DNA from: a virus
Length of the DNA: 30,084 nucleotides
Strand: one strand, 5' to 3'
Virus record (IMG/VR): IMGVR_UViG_3300047328_000009
Location: 1-30,084 of that record
Part shown: in pieces, positions 12,380 through 19,300 of the stretch
Layout of the letters: each line of letters starts with the position of its first letter
Position numbering within the stretch: position 1 is the first letter of the stretch
Notes under the pieces: model-generated
Seen by the model: the letters and a program-made list of their open reading frames with translations, nothing else
Database searches by the model: none
What the model was told of the DNA's origin: nothing
Program-made: the position numbers and the translations under genes

Positions 12380-12606
12380 GACGCCCCACCCCCACCGCCG
12401 AGGCCTACGCTTGGAAGTGCCTTGCCCAATGCAAGAGCATGACCGTCCGCCTGACCGACACGCGGCGCGAGGGCTTCTATCGCTGGGCTTGCGACATGGA
12501 AGGCCTGCCCGGCTGGGAGGGCAACGGCGCGACCTGGCTTGAGGCTTTGCAGAACTTCACCGAGCAGATGACCGACGCCCATGCAGACGGCGTGGTGCTG
12601 CGATGA
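12376..12606 (+). CDS. hypothetical protein (76 aa)
   Basis: The product has a beta-type segment (SMTVRLTDTRREGFYRWACD), then a helix (TWLEALQNFTEQMTDAHADG). The size and two-part fold resemble the HicB-like or phage Lar-like small proteins, but no motif is convincing. ATGA overlaps join it to the HNH gene and the next gene. Function unknown. Confidence 0.65.
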   Translation: MRRPTPTAEAYAWKCLAQCKSMTVRLTDTRREGFYRWACDMEGLPGWEGNGATWLEALQNFTEQMTDAHADGVVLR

Positions 12607-12920
12607 GCGACGCCTGGCGCTACTGGCGCGAAGCACTGGAAGGGCGGTTTGGCCCGGTCCACACCGACGATCCGAGGCCGGGCTTTTACCGGATGAAGGT
12701 TGTCTCGGACAAGGCATGGACGCCGGTTGCGATCTTCCCCGGCGACGACGGCCAACTCGTCGCGCTCAAACATCACTTCGTCATCGAGCAGCCGCTGATC
12801 TGCGACGCAGCGGAGACGTGGAACTTTTGTTGCTCAGATCCAATTACCGAGGCCGCATATCGCGCGGTCGCGGAACAGAAACAGCCTTGGCCCGATGGAA
12901 TTTACAGGAGAGCGAAATGA
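12603..12920 (+). CDS. hypothetical protein (105 aa)
   Basis: The 105-aa product (MSDAWRYWREALEGRFGPVH, TDDPRPGFYRMKVVSDKAWT) contains a PGFYR turn and a long beta-rich centre, with Trp and Cys residues in AAETWNFCCSD. It reads as a compact alpha/beta protein. A family of phage proteins with PRPGFYR and a DGxxxAL segment exists in my memory, but its function is not known. Overlaps both neighbours by four bases. Confidence 0.65.
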   Translation: MSDAWRYWREALEGRFGPVHTDDPRPGFYRMKVVSDKAWTPVAIFPGDDGQLVALKHHFVIEQPLICDAAETWNFCCSDPITEAAYRAVAEQKQPWPDGIYRRAK

Positions 12921-13915
12921 ACAAACTTGCAGTGACGACAGACGGCGAAATCATCGACGGTCTGCCGGAAGGATACGGAGGGGCGACCACCAGCCTTGCG
13001 GTGAGCCTTGCAAGGGCGGAGGTGGATCAGCAGATCGCTACCGCCCGCGCCATGCCGCGATCAATCCAGAAGGCGGTCCAGAACATCACGACGCTGGCAA
13101 CGCTGGACGATCAAAGCGCCGCCGAGTGCGTCTATGCCCTGCCGCGCGGCGAGAAGCCGATCAAGGGCCCGTCGATTCGGCTGGCCGAGATCATCGCGAG
13201 TCAGTGGGGCAATTGTCGGGTCGGGGCCCGCGTGGTGCATGTTGATCGCACCGAGAAGTTCGTCGAGGCGGAGGGCGTGTTTCACGACCTTGAGACGAAC
13301 ACCGCCACCACCGCCCGCGTGCGCCGCCGCCTTAGCACGAAGGCCGGCAAGCTGTTCGACGACGACATGATCGTGGTCACCGGCAACGCCGCCTGCTCGA
13401 TCGCCAAGCGCAATGCCATCCTTGGCGCGGTCCCGAAGGCGGTCTGGCGCAAGGCTTACGAGAGCGTCGAGCGGGTGATTGCTGGCGACGTCAAGACCCT
13501 GGCCGAGCGCCGCGAGGTGATGCTGAAAGCCTTTGCAGCCTTCGGGATCAAGCCCGAGCAGATATTCACTGCGCTTGGGGTTGCCGGCTTGGGCGATGTG
13601 AACCTCGATCACATCGTGACACTGACCGGCATGTATTCCGCCCTCAAGAGCGGCGAGGAATCGCCTGAGACGATCTTCTCGAAAGGCGAGCAGATCACCG
13701 CGCCGGCCGCACCGCCGCCGCCCGAGACGAAGCCCGCCGAAACCGGCGAGATCACCGAGGTCGGCGTGCCCGAGGCGATGGAATTGGGCCGCCAGCGGCG
13801 CCGTGACAACCTGCCCAGGCGCCCGGTTGACGGCCTGACCGAAGCCGAGGCCTCGGCGTTCCTGCAGGGCTGGGACAGCGAAGACGATCTCATGCAGCAG
13901 GCCGCGAAACGTTGA
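12917..13915 (+). CDS. conserved phage protein of the recombination region (332 aa)
   Basis: ATG at 12917 follows CAGGAGAGCGAA. Residues 40-190 form a conserved-looking core: CVYALPRGEKPIKGPSIRLA, QWGNCRVGARVV, then NAACSIAKRNAILGAVPKAV. A Pro-rich linker (TAPAAPPPPETKP, 261-273) leads to a short C-terminal helical tail. I recall this family from many proteobacterial phages, usually near genes for ssDNA annealing or exonucleases, without a firm function. It is paired with the RAMP-like 250-aa gene, 32 bases downstream. A nucleic-acid-binding role is plausible but not proven by sequence. Confidence 0.8.
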   Translation: MNKLAVTTDGEIIDGLPEGYGGATTSLAVSLARAEVDQQIATARAMPRSIQKAVQNITTLATLDDQSAAECVYALPRGEKPIKGPSIRLAEIIASQWGNCRVGARVVHVDRTEKFVEAEGVFHDLETNTATTARVRRRLSTKAGKLFDDDMIVVTGNAACSIAKRNAILGAVPKAVWRKAYESVERVIAGDVKTLAERREVMLKAFAAFGIKPEQIFTALGVAGLGDVNLDHIVTLTGMYSALKSGEESPETIFSKGEQITAPAAPPPPETKPAETGEITEVGVPEAMELGRQRRRDNLPRRPVDGLTEAEASAFLQGWDSEDDLMQQAAKR

Positions 13916-13947
13916 ACGTGCATAAGCAAACCAGACAGGAGAACGAA

Positions 13948-14700
13948 ATGGCTAAGAACGAAATGACTGCGACACTCCACATCGATCCGCTCAAGCAGGG
14001 CCGCGTCAAGATGCGGATCATCGGCTCCACGCCGATGTTCTTCAACGCGATGAGCGCCAAGGCGAAGCGATCGCTGCTGCTCGGCGGCGGCAAGAAAACG
14101 GCAGCCGAGAAGAAGGAGATCAAGCACGATCCCGAGGCCGAGTTCCGCGACAGCACATATCGGTCGCAGTCAGGCCCGACGCTGCTGGTGTTTCCGGCGC
14201 CCGGCATCAAGAACGCGATGGCCACCGCCGCACTTGTCACCGACGGCGTGAAGAAAACCGACGTGCAGCGGCTGATCTTCCTGCCGCAGGAAAAGGTCTC
14301 GATCTGGGGTCGGCCGTACCTGCGGATGGACGTGGTTCGCAGCGCCGACATGAACAAGACCCCTGACGTTCGGACTCGCGCATTCCTGCCGCGCTGGTGC
14401 GCCGAGGTGGACTTCGCATTCGTCACGCCGAGCCTGTCGGTTCACTCGATCGCCTCGCTGCTGGCGAACGCCGGGCTGGTGTCGGGGATCGGCGACTTCC
14501 GGCAGGAAAAGGGCAAAGGCAGCTATGGAACCTTCCGCATCGTCTCGGACGAGGATGACGAGCGGCTCTGGACAGAACTGACGAGCACCGAGGCCCGCGA
14601 GTGCCAGGAGGCAGCAATGGCGGACCCGCAGGCATTCGATGAAGAAACGCGCGAACTGTGGGCGATGCTGCGCCAAGAGCGCATCCGGCGCGCAGCGTGA
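13948..14700 (+). CDS. putative RAMP/Cas7-like nucleic-acid-binding protein (250 aa)
   Basis: ATG at 13948 is preceded by CAGGAGAACGAA. The 250-aa product starts with a beta strand (RVKMRIIGSTPMFFNAMSAK), then a basic loop (LLLGGGKKTAAEKKEIKHD). LLVFPAPGIKNAMATAALVT at 79-98 recalls the helix entry of RAMP folds (P-x-S-x-KGALR). GIGDFRQEKGKGSYGTF at 180-196 recalls their glycine-rich loop. These two features together suggest a Cas7-like ferredoxin-type RNA-binding fold. There is no Cas gene or CRISPR array here. The likeness is by eye and unverified. The gene ends exactly where the GG-periodic array begins. Confidence 0.65.
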   Translation: MAKNEMTATLHIDPLKQGRVKMRIIGSTPMFFNAMSAKAKRSLLLGGGKKTAAEKKEIKHDPEAEFRDSTYRSQSGPTLLVFPAPGIKNAMATAALVTDGVKKTDVQRLIFLPQEKVSIWGRPYLRMDVVRSADMNKTPDVRTRAFLPRWCAEVDFAFVTPSLSVHSIASLLANAGLVSGIGDFRQEKGKGSYGTFRIVSDEDDERLWTELTSTEARECQEAAMADPQAFDEETRELWAMLRQERIRRAA

Positions 14701-15117
14701 TGAGGTTGGTCGCGGAACGTCATGGGCCGGCAAGGCAAGATCGGCAAGGCGAGGCGAGTCATGGACAGGCGGTCGCGGTTTGGCTTCGCACGTCGGGGCT
14801 GGGTGAGTTGAGGCGCGTTGAGGTGCGGCGAGGTCTGGCGGTCCTGGTCGGGCCGGGCCTGCAGCGGAGAGGCACGACATGGCGAGTCGCGTTCAGTTCC
14901 GGCTGGGCGGTCAAGGTACGTCGTGGCTTTGCTTGGCGTGGTGGCGAATGGTCTGGCGACGCAGGGCGGTCATGGTTCGCAACGGCAAGGCGCGGATGGG
15001 TGCGGCTAGGCATGGGCTGGCGGTCTTGGCGCAATGTGCGGTGGAAAGGTGAGTTGCGGCCTGCTGCGTCTAGGCGGTCTAGGAATGGCTGGTTGAGATC
15101 TGGAGAGGAAAGGCAAG
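14701..15117 (+). repeat. array of 5-nt periodic GG with six GGCGGTCNNGG motifs
   Basis: The 417 bases between two genes are filled by a degenerate repeat in which G or GG occurs every five bases (for example GG at 14984, 14989, 14994, 14999, 15004, 15009, 15014 and 15019). GGCGGTCNNGG occurs at 14768, 14837, 14906, 14965, 15019 and 15073, spaced 69, 69, 59, 54 and 54. In each motif the first and last GG are nine bases apart, so the 5-nt phase moves back by one. The three bases between GG pairs vary. A possible reading frame through it has no other sign of coding. Confidence 0.9.
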
Positions 15118-15645
15118 ATGGCTAAGTTTGACAGAACTTACCGACAGAAAGTCATCGACGAATACTTGAACGCAACGGGCGAAAACACCTTTGTCCCGGC
15201 CGCTTTCATCGACTGGCTGCGCGATCAGCCAGATCACCGGGTCTATCCGGTTTTCTTCGGCAAGTCCGACGAGGATGCGGCGGCAGAATACCGGATCAAC
15301 CTGGCTCGGCAGTTCGTCAGCGGATTGCGGGTGAAGATCCGCTTGACCGCCACGACGATCGACGAGAGTGGGCGCGAGGTGAAGGTGACGGAAAGTGCGG
15401 TGACCGCGGTGCGGGTGCCAGCCTTCTATTCACCACTGAGCGAGCGAAAGGGCGGCGGCGGTTATCACGCTTTCGACTCCGAGGATCCCGCGGCATTGCG
15501 CGAGCTGCGCCGGCAGGCGGCGACCGACTTGCGCCGGTTCATCCACCGGCACGAAGGCATCGCCAAGTTGAGCGGGATCTCGCTCGAAGCAATCAAAGCC
15601 ATCGCCGCGTCGTTCGACGCGCTCGATGTCAGCGAGGCGGCGTGA
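15118..15645 (+). CDS. conserved phage protein next to the repeat array (175 aa)
   Basis: ATG at 15118 has GGAGAGGAAAGG upstream, the ribosome site being part of the array's end. The 175-aa product (DEYLNATGENTFVPAAFIDW, YPVFFGKSDEDAAAEYRINL) has an alpha/beta character with a glycine loop (ERKGGGGYHAF) and a helical C-terminal region (RELRRQAATDLRRFIHRHEG). No catalytic motif is clear. I associate this type with the same conserved phage gene neighbourhood as the two preceding genes. The stop overlaps the next ATG. Confidence 0.7.
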   Translation: MAKFDRTYRQKVIDEYLNATGENTFVPAAFIDWLRDQPDHRVYPVFFGKSDEDAAAEYRINLARQFVSGLRVKIRLTATTIDESGREVKVTESAVTAVRVPAFYSPLSERKGGGGYHAFDSEDPAALRELRRQAATDLRRFIHRHEGIAKLSGISLEAIKAIAASFDALDVSEAA

Positions 15646-15833
15646 TGATCCAGGGCGCGCTGATCTTCATGTGCGGTGTGTGGACGGGCGTGATTGTCGG
15701 CTTCTTCCTCGCGGGCGCCGCCATGCTGAGCAAGCGCGCCGATGAGGACATGGAGCGAGAACTCACCGAGCTCGACAACACCGAACCGTTAGTCAGCGTC
15801 GAAAGCGTCAACAGCAACAGGAGAGAACCATGA
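15645..15833 (+). CDS. small membrane protein (62 aa)
   Basis: The N-terminus MIQGALIFMCGVWTGVIVGF followed by FLAGAAML is a single membrane helix; the C-terminal half is acidic and soluble (DEDMERELTELDNTEPL). TGATG overlap with the preceding stop indicates coupling; a GTG three bases earlier is an alternative start. Topology N-out/C-in or the reverse cannot be told. It could be a superinfection or membrane-anchoring protein, but nothing shows it. Confidence 0.65.
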   Translation: MIQGALIFMCGVWTGVIVGFFLAGAAMLSKRADEDMERELTELDNTEPLVSVESVNSNRREP

Positions 15834-16165
15834 AGAACGTCATAGACCAGGCCCTTGAGGCCGCCCGCGCCGCAGTTGCACAGCAGTCTCAGCAGATGGT
15901 CGCGGAACTGAATGCCGACTATGACCACCGGAACGCAGCGCAGGCAGCGTTTTCCGAGGCGATGGACAAGGTTCGCCGCCTGCGCTCAGAGGCCGACGAG
16001 CTGCAGGCCCAGGCAATCACGGCGCTGAACACGGCGCTGGTGGACTCGGGCTCGATCTCGCTGGCCCTGATCAACCAGATCCAAGCCGGCGAAATCGTCA
16101 GCGGAACACCGACGCCCGCGCGCCGGCCGAAGCTGGTGGCGAAGGCCGCCCAGGCTGCGGAGTAA
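15830..16165 (+). CDS. coiled-coil hypothetical protein (111 aa)
   Basis: GAGAGAACC precedes the ATG. Residues 5-75 are a long Ala, Gln and Glu-rich helix (QALEAARAAVAQQSQQMVAE, SEAMDKVRRLRSEADELQAQ), likely a coiled coil. The C-terminus is basic (PARRPKLVAKAAQ). A structural or scaffolding partner is possible. Overlaps the membrane protein gene by four bases. Confidence 0.65.
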   Translation: MKNVIDQALEAARAAVAQQSQQMVAELNADYDHRNAAQAAFSEAMDKVRRLRSEADELQAQAITALNTALVDSGSISLALINQIQAGEIVSGTPTPARRPKLVAKAAQAAE

Positions 16166-16170
16166 GGCGC

Positions 16171-16443
16171 ATGGCGGACCGGTTGAACAAGATGGCAAGC
16201 CGCCGAGAGCGCGGCGAAGTGGTGGGCGGCGGCTTCGTCGTCTTGCGCCGGTACCGGGACTCGGGCCGTGTCGCCGCCCCTCACGACGGGTTGCCTTTCG
16301 AGCATCCGAGCATCGAGGCGGCAACGATGGAAGCGGCACGCCTGGCTGACAGGTTCCCCGGCCGCCGGTTCTGCGTTTTCAAGCAGGTGGCCGACGCCAT
16401 CTGCGAGATCGAGGAAACCCAGCAACAGAAGGTGGAGGCCTGA
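16171..16443 (+). CDS. hypothetical protein (90 aa)
   Basis: The product begins basic (MADRLNKMASRRERGEVVGG), continues with a beta hairpin (GGFVVLRRYRDSGRVAAPHD) and a helix containing EAARLADRFPGRRFCVFKQV. The pattern, a variable sheet followed by a helix and FCVFK strand, matches small phage proteins of unknown role. It is separated from the previous gene by five bases. Confidence 0.65.
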   Translation: MADRLNKMASRRERGEVVGGGFVVLRRYRDSGRVAAPHDGLPFEHPSIEAATMEAARLADRFPGRRFCVFKQVADAICEIEETQQQKVEA

Positions 16444-16445
16444 CC

Positions 16446-16817
16446 ATGCGGACGATCTACGTCATCCTGGCCGAGAAACAGTACAGCTCGTCGAAGGTGC
16501 TGGCCGCCTTCGACAGCGAGGACGCGGCGAACAAGCTGAAGGAGACGATCGAGGCCGTCGAGCCGCGATGGACGCTTGCAGTGCAGCCGATCGATCTGCA
16601 AGTTGCGCCGTCGCAACCTAACCCCATTCGGTTCGACTTAGCGACGAGCAAACCAGACGTGGTGTGGAACGGCCACCCGTCGACGCTCGACCACGCGCTT
16701 GATGGGTCCAGCGTTCGCATCTACGGCGACGGCGGGCCGGTCAAGGGTGAGCCGCACGCAGCCGATCCTCCCGAGATTCTGATTGCGTCGAACCCCTTGC
16801 CGCCGACCGCAATATGA
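16446..16817 (+). CDS. hypothetical protein (123 aa)
   Basis: GGAGG at 16434-16438 serves the ATG. The first 55 residues (MRTIYVILAEKQYSSSKVLA, FDSEDAANKLKETIEAVEPR) look like a ferredoxin-like alpha/beta unit seen in small phage proteins (strand, helix after 'A-F-D-S-E-D-A', strand). The second half is Pro, Asp and Gly-rich and probably disordered. No function assigned. Stop overlaps the next start by ATGA. Confidence 0.65.
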   Translation: MRTIYVILAEKQYSSSKVLAAFDSEDAANKLKETIEAVEPRWTLAVQPIDLQVAPSQPNPIRFDLATSKPDVVWNGHPSTLDHALDGSSVRIYGDGGPVKGEPHAADPPEILIASNPLPPTAI

Positions 16818-16960
16818 ACATCAACCTGATCACGCTGCTCGTCTGGCTGCTGGGGTCCGCCCCGGCAGCCGACCCCTATGCTGCCTGCCCTGCGAAGGTG
16901 ATGACCTTCGAAGCCGCGCGGCTGACCTATGTCGAAATGGAGAGAGGGTGCAATGGCTGA
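16814..16960 (+). CDS. 48-aa putative secreted or membrane peptide
   Basis: The ATGA overlap with the previous gene and the eight-base overlap with the next gene indicate a real small gene. The product MNINLITLLVWLLGSAPAAD starts with a signal-like hydrophobic stretch and an A-P-A-A-D end that could be cleaved. A short tail with two cysteines (YAACPAK, ERGCNG) follows and could form a disulfide in the periplasm. A periplasmic or envelope role is inferred. Confidence 0.55.
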   Translation: MNINLITLLVWLLGSAPAADPYAACPAKVMTFEAARLTYVEMERGCNG

Positions 16961-17174
16961 CCACCCCTTTTATGAGGCGCCGTGGTGCGCCCGCAGCATG
17001 AAGGGCGATGGCCTGGACGCGCTTCGTTACAGGGTCCTGCAGAGCATTGTTCGCACCTGTGACAGCAACGGACAGGACCATGACTACCTCGCCGCGATCG
17101 AGGAAATGATCGACCGGAAGGTCGACCGCCGGATTCGCGAGCTGGGCCTGATCACAGTGGTAGAGCCGGATTGA
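16953..17174 (+). CDS. hypothetical protein (73 aa)
   Basis: I prefer ATG 16953 because GAGAGAGGG lies just upstream; the ATG at 16929 lacks one. The product has a Cys-containing start (MADHPFYEAPWCARSM), then a helical charged region (AIEEMIDRKVDRRIRELGLI). No family recognised. It ends in a TTGATG overlap with the following gene. Confidence 0.6.
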   Translation: MADHPFYEAPWCARSMKGDGLDALRYRVLQSIVRTCDSNGQDHDYLAAIEEMIDRKVDRRIRELGLITVVEPD

Positions 17175-17353
17175 TGAACGACCGCAAGACCGAGCGCGTT
17201 GCCCGCGCCATCTGCGCCGTCGCAGGGATGGAGCACAACCCCGACCAGTGCCGGATTTGTGAAGGCAAGGACTGGAAGGGGTCGCGCTGCACCCTGTGGC
17301 CGCAGTTTGCCGCGGAAGCGCAGGCCGCAATTCGAGCGATGAAAGGTGCGTGA
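17174..17353 (+). CDS. small cysteine-rich hypothetical protein (59 aa)
   Basis: Start at ATG 17174 sharing the A of the preceding TGA. The product has cysteines in EQ-type spacing: CAV, QCRICEG and SRCTLW. The CxxC plus a downstream Cys could form a small zinc site. The rest is helical (ERVARAICAVAGMEHNPDQC, AAEAQAAIRAMKGA). Function unknown; common type in phage accessory blocks. Confidence 0.55.
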   Translation: MNDRKTERVARAICAVAGMEHNPDQCRICEGKDWKGSRCTLWPQFAAEAQAAIRAMKGA

Positions 17354-17511
17354 TGACCCACACCTGGCGATGGAAGAAGATCCTCGGCGAGCGGTTCGGG
17401 CAGCCGTGCCGCGTCGTCTGCGTCGGCAAACTGAATTCCGCCCTGGTCGAGTTTGCCGACGGCTTCAGGGTCGTGACCAGCCGATATGCGGTGCGGAAGG
17501 TGAAGGCCTGA
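17353..17511 (+). CDS. small beta-rich protein (52 aa)
   Basis: ATG at 17353 overlaps the previous stop; the longer frame from 17296 would overlap more and lacks a ribosome site. The 52-aa product (CRVVCVGKLNSALVEFADGF, RVVTSRYAVRKVKA) looks like a single small beta barrel, similar in size to phage SH3-like or KOW-like small proteins. No assigned function. Confidence 0.6.
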   Translation: MTHTWRWKKILGERFGQPCRVVCVGKLNSALVEFADGFRVVTSRYAVRKVKA

Positions 17512-17512
17512 C

Positions 17513-17698
17513 ATGCCAGGAGCCCCGGCCAAGCTGACGCAGGCGGACGTTGCCCGGGCAATCCGAGCGGCGCAGTCAGCCGGCATGACGGTCCGGATCC
17601 TCACCGATGGAAGCCTGCTGGTCGTCCCGATGCCAGAGACGCCCGCGACGCCCGCGCCAGCCCCCCAGGTTGACTACCGCCGCAGAAAGCGCCTGTGA
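17513..17698 (+). CDS. conserved integrase-neighbour protein (61 aa)
   Basis: The product has LTQADVARAIRAAQSAGMTV then RILTDGSLLVVP, a short helix plus beta hairpin. I recall small proteins of this pattern directly before integrase genes in alphaproteobacterial prophages. Their role is unclear, possibly a recombination directionality factor, although there is no classic excisionase winged helix. It overlaps the integrase by one base (TGATG), so they are co-expressed. Confidence 0.65.
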   Translation: MPGAPAKLTQADVARAIRAAQSAGMTVRILTDGSLLVVPMPETPATPAPAPQVDYRRRKRL

Positions 17699-18786
17699 TG
17701 CCGGCCATGCCGCGCCCGCTGCCGCCCTATGTCCAGGTTCACCGCCGCCAGAACCAGACGGTGGTCTACTATTTCCGCCGCAACCGCGGAAAGCGCCAGC
17801 CGCTCCCGCCACCAGGATCCCCAGGCTTTGAGGCCGCCTACGCCGCATGCCTCGCGGGATCCGCGCCGGCGCAACAGCCGGCCGGCAGCAAGGCCAAGCA
17901 CGGCACGCTCCGATGGCTGGTCGAGCAATGGAAGCAATCCTCCGACTGGATGACCACATCGGCCGCGACAAAGCGCCAGCGCGATAACATTCTCGCCCAT
18001 GTGCTCGAGGATGACGACGCCGGCAGCGACCCATTCGACAGCTTCACCACCGCCGACATCCGCGACGGCCGCGAGCGCCGGATGGCAACGCCCTTCGCCG
18101 CTGACAATTTCCTGAAAACCATGCGCGCGCTCTTCCGGTGGGCCAAGGAAGCAGACCATGTCGACCATAACCCGGCGGCCGCGGTCAGCTTCATCAACAG
18201 CAAGACCGACGGCTTCACGCCCTGGACCGAGAATGATGTCGCGCGATACCGCAAGCGGTGGCCCCTGGGAACGCGCCAGAGGCTCGCCCTCGAGATCCTA
18301 CGGAACACTGGCCTGCGCCGCGGCGACGCCGTCAGGCTGGGCCGCCAGCACGTCCAGGACGGCATCCATTGCATCAAGGCGGAAAAGACCGGGGTCGACC
18401 TGTTCATCCCGATCCTTCCCGAGCTCGCGGCCGCGATCGCGGCGGGTCCGACCGGCGATCTTGCCTACCTGTCGACCGAGGACGGCCGGCCGATGGGCAA
18501 GGAGCACTTCGGCAACCTCTTTCGCAGATGGTGCAAGGCGGCCGGCGTGAAGGCCTCGGCGCACGGAATCCGGAAGCTGGCCGCGACGACGGTAGCCGAG
18601 GCCGGAGGGAGCGAAATGCAGATGCAATCGCTCTTCGGCTGGCAGACAAATGCCCAATCGGCGGTCTATACAAAGGCCGCCAGGCGGAAGGCTCTGGCCA
18701 TAGAAGCGGCACACAAGATGAACGCCGCACGCCCACAACCAGAACCGGCGACGCCCACACGCTTTGAAATCAAAGGGGAAAAGTAG
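17698..18786 (+). CDS. int: tyrosine-type phage integrase (362 aa)
   Basis: It joins and excises the phage genome at att sites through a 3'-phosphotyrosine intermediate. Catalytic residues are visible: Arg in NTGLRRGDAV (207/208), Lys near 230 (KAEKTG), H289 and R292 in AHGIRKLAAT, Trp 315 in FGWQ, and Tyr 324 in SAVYTKAA. The N-terminal part (residues 1-170) contains the core-binding helical domain. 362 aa is normal. ATG at 17698 shares a base with the previous stop; ATG 17707 (MPRPLPPYVQ) is also a plausible start. The end of the gene overlaps a cluster of GACGCCCACA repeats that look like arm sites. Confidence 0.92.
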   Translation: MPAMPRPLPPYVQVHRRQNQTVVYYFRRNRGKRQPLPPPGSPGFEAAYAACLAGSAPAQQPAGSKAKHGTLRWLVEQWKQSSDWMTTSAATKRQRDNILAHVLEDDDAGSDPFDSFTTADIRDGRERRMATPFAADNFLKTMRALFRWAKEADHVDHNPAAAVSFINSKTDGFTPWTENDVARYRKRWPLGTRQRLALEILRNTGLRRGDAVRLGRQHVQDGIHCIKAEKTGVDLFIPILPELAAAIAAGPTGDLAYLSTEDGRPMGKEHFGNLFRRWCKAAGVKASAHGIRKLAATTVAEAGGSEMQMQSLFGWQTNAQSAVYTKAARRKALAIEAAHKMNAARPQPEPATPTRFEIKGEK

Positions 18787-18902
18787 GGTTCTGGTGGGCG
18801 ATACTGGAGTCGCAGTTCCCAGCGATATCAGTAGGGTTAGACGCCCACACGCCTCATAGCCCCCCCTTTGAATAGCTTCAGCAATTCCAGGCGACGCCCA
18901 CA
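18727..18902. other. probable integrase arm-site cluster (attP region)
   Basis: ACGCCCACA occurs at 18729-18737 and within GACGCCCACACGC at 18750-18762. The same 13-mer recurs at 18840-18852, GCGACGCCCACA at 18891-18902, and an inverted partial copy TGGGCG at 18795-18800. GTAGGGTT appears twice (18783 and 18831). Clustered short repeats beside an integrase gene are typical of attP arm sites. The core crossover sequence was not identified. Between 18787 and 18907 there is no ORF. Confidence 0.55.
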
Positions 18903-18907
18903 AACGG

Positions 18908-18940
18908 AAAAAGGCCCGCGACCCTTTCGGGCAGCGGGCC
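18908..18940 (-). terminator. Rho-independent terminator of the late operon
   Basis: On the - strand GGCCCGC pairs with GCGGGCC (18940-18934 with 18919-18913), an inner CCC-GAAA-GGG stem extends it, and TTTTT follows. It lies 58 bases after the stop of the last late gene, so it ends the tail and lysis transcript. No T-run exists on the + strand, so it does not act on the integrase transcript. Confidence 0.85.
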
Positions 18941-18997
18941 AAGTTCCAACAGGGAGAAACGTCCAAGAAGGCCGGAAGCGCCGGCACGCACCGCCCG

Positions 18998-19300
18998 CTA
19001 GGGCGATCTCTGAGACGGCCGCTTCGTGGCGGCCGGCTGCTTAATCACTTTTCCGGTCGTGACACCGGTCCCCTTCGGGACAGCGCCGCCAGGGTTTCGA
19101 GCCGCCTCCTTAGTGCGGCGATCGACCTCCGGATCGGCCATGTCCCGAGCGATCTGAGCCTTAATCGACGGCAACAGGTGCGACCAGGCCAGCCGGCCCA
19201 TGCCCCACCAGAACGCCGGCGACTGCCCAGCAATGGCCGCCGAGCCTAGCAGCACGGCAACCATCATGCCGCCGAGGATCCATAGCGGCCAGGTGCTCAC
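18998..19300 (-). CDS. membrane protein of the lysis region (100 aa)
   Basis: GTG at 19300 overlaps the previous stop as GTGA. Residues 1-30 (TWPLWILGGMMVAVLLGSAA) form one membrane helix, followed by an amphipathic part (WWGMGRLAWSHLLPSIKAQI) and a disordered basic tail with many Lys, Pro and Thr. The position at the end of the lysis cassette fits a second holin-like or anti-holin protein. No family motif is seen. Confidence 0.65.
   Translation of the reverse strand: MSTWPLWILGGMMVAVLLGSAAIAGQSPAFWWGMGRLAWSHLLPSIKAQIARDMADPEVDRRTKEAARNPGGAVPKGTGVTTGKVIKQPAATKRPSQRSP

Noticed and set aside
14701-15117. CRISPR array
   Set aside because: There are no 20-40 bp conserved repeats with unique spacers; repeats are 11 bp within a 5-nt periodic background, and no Cas adaptation genes are present.
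14658-15125. Open frame of 155 aa on the + strand through the GG array, and a 91-aa frame on the other strand (14759-15034)
   Set aside because: Both are by-products of the periodic GG sequence. They have low-complexity composition, lack a good start and overlap the RAMP-like gene's end.
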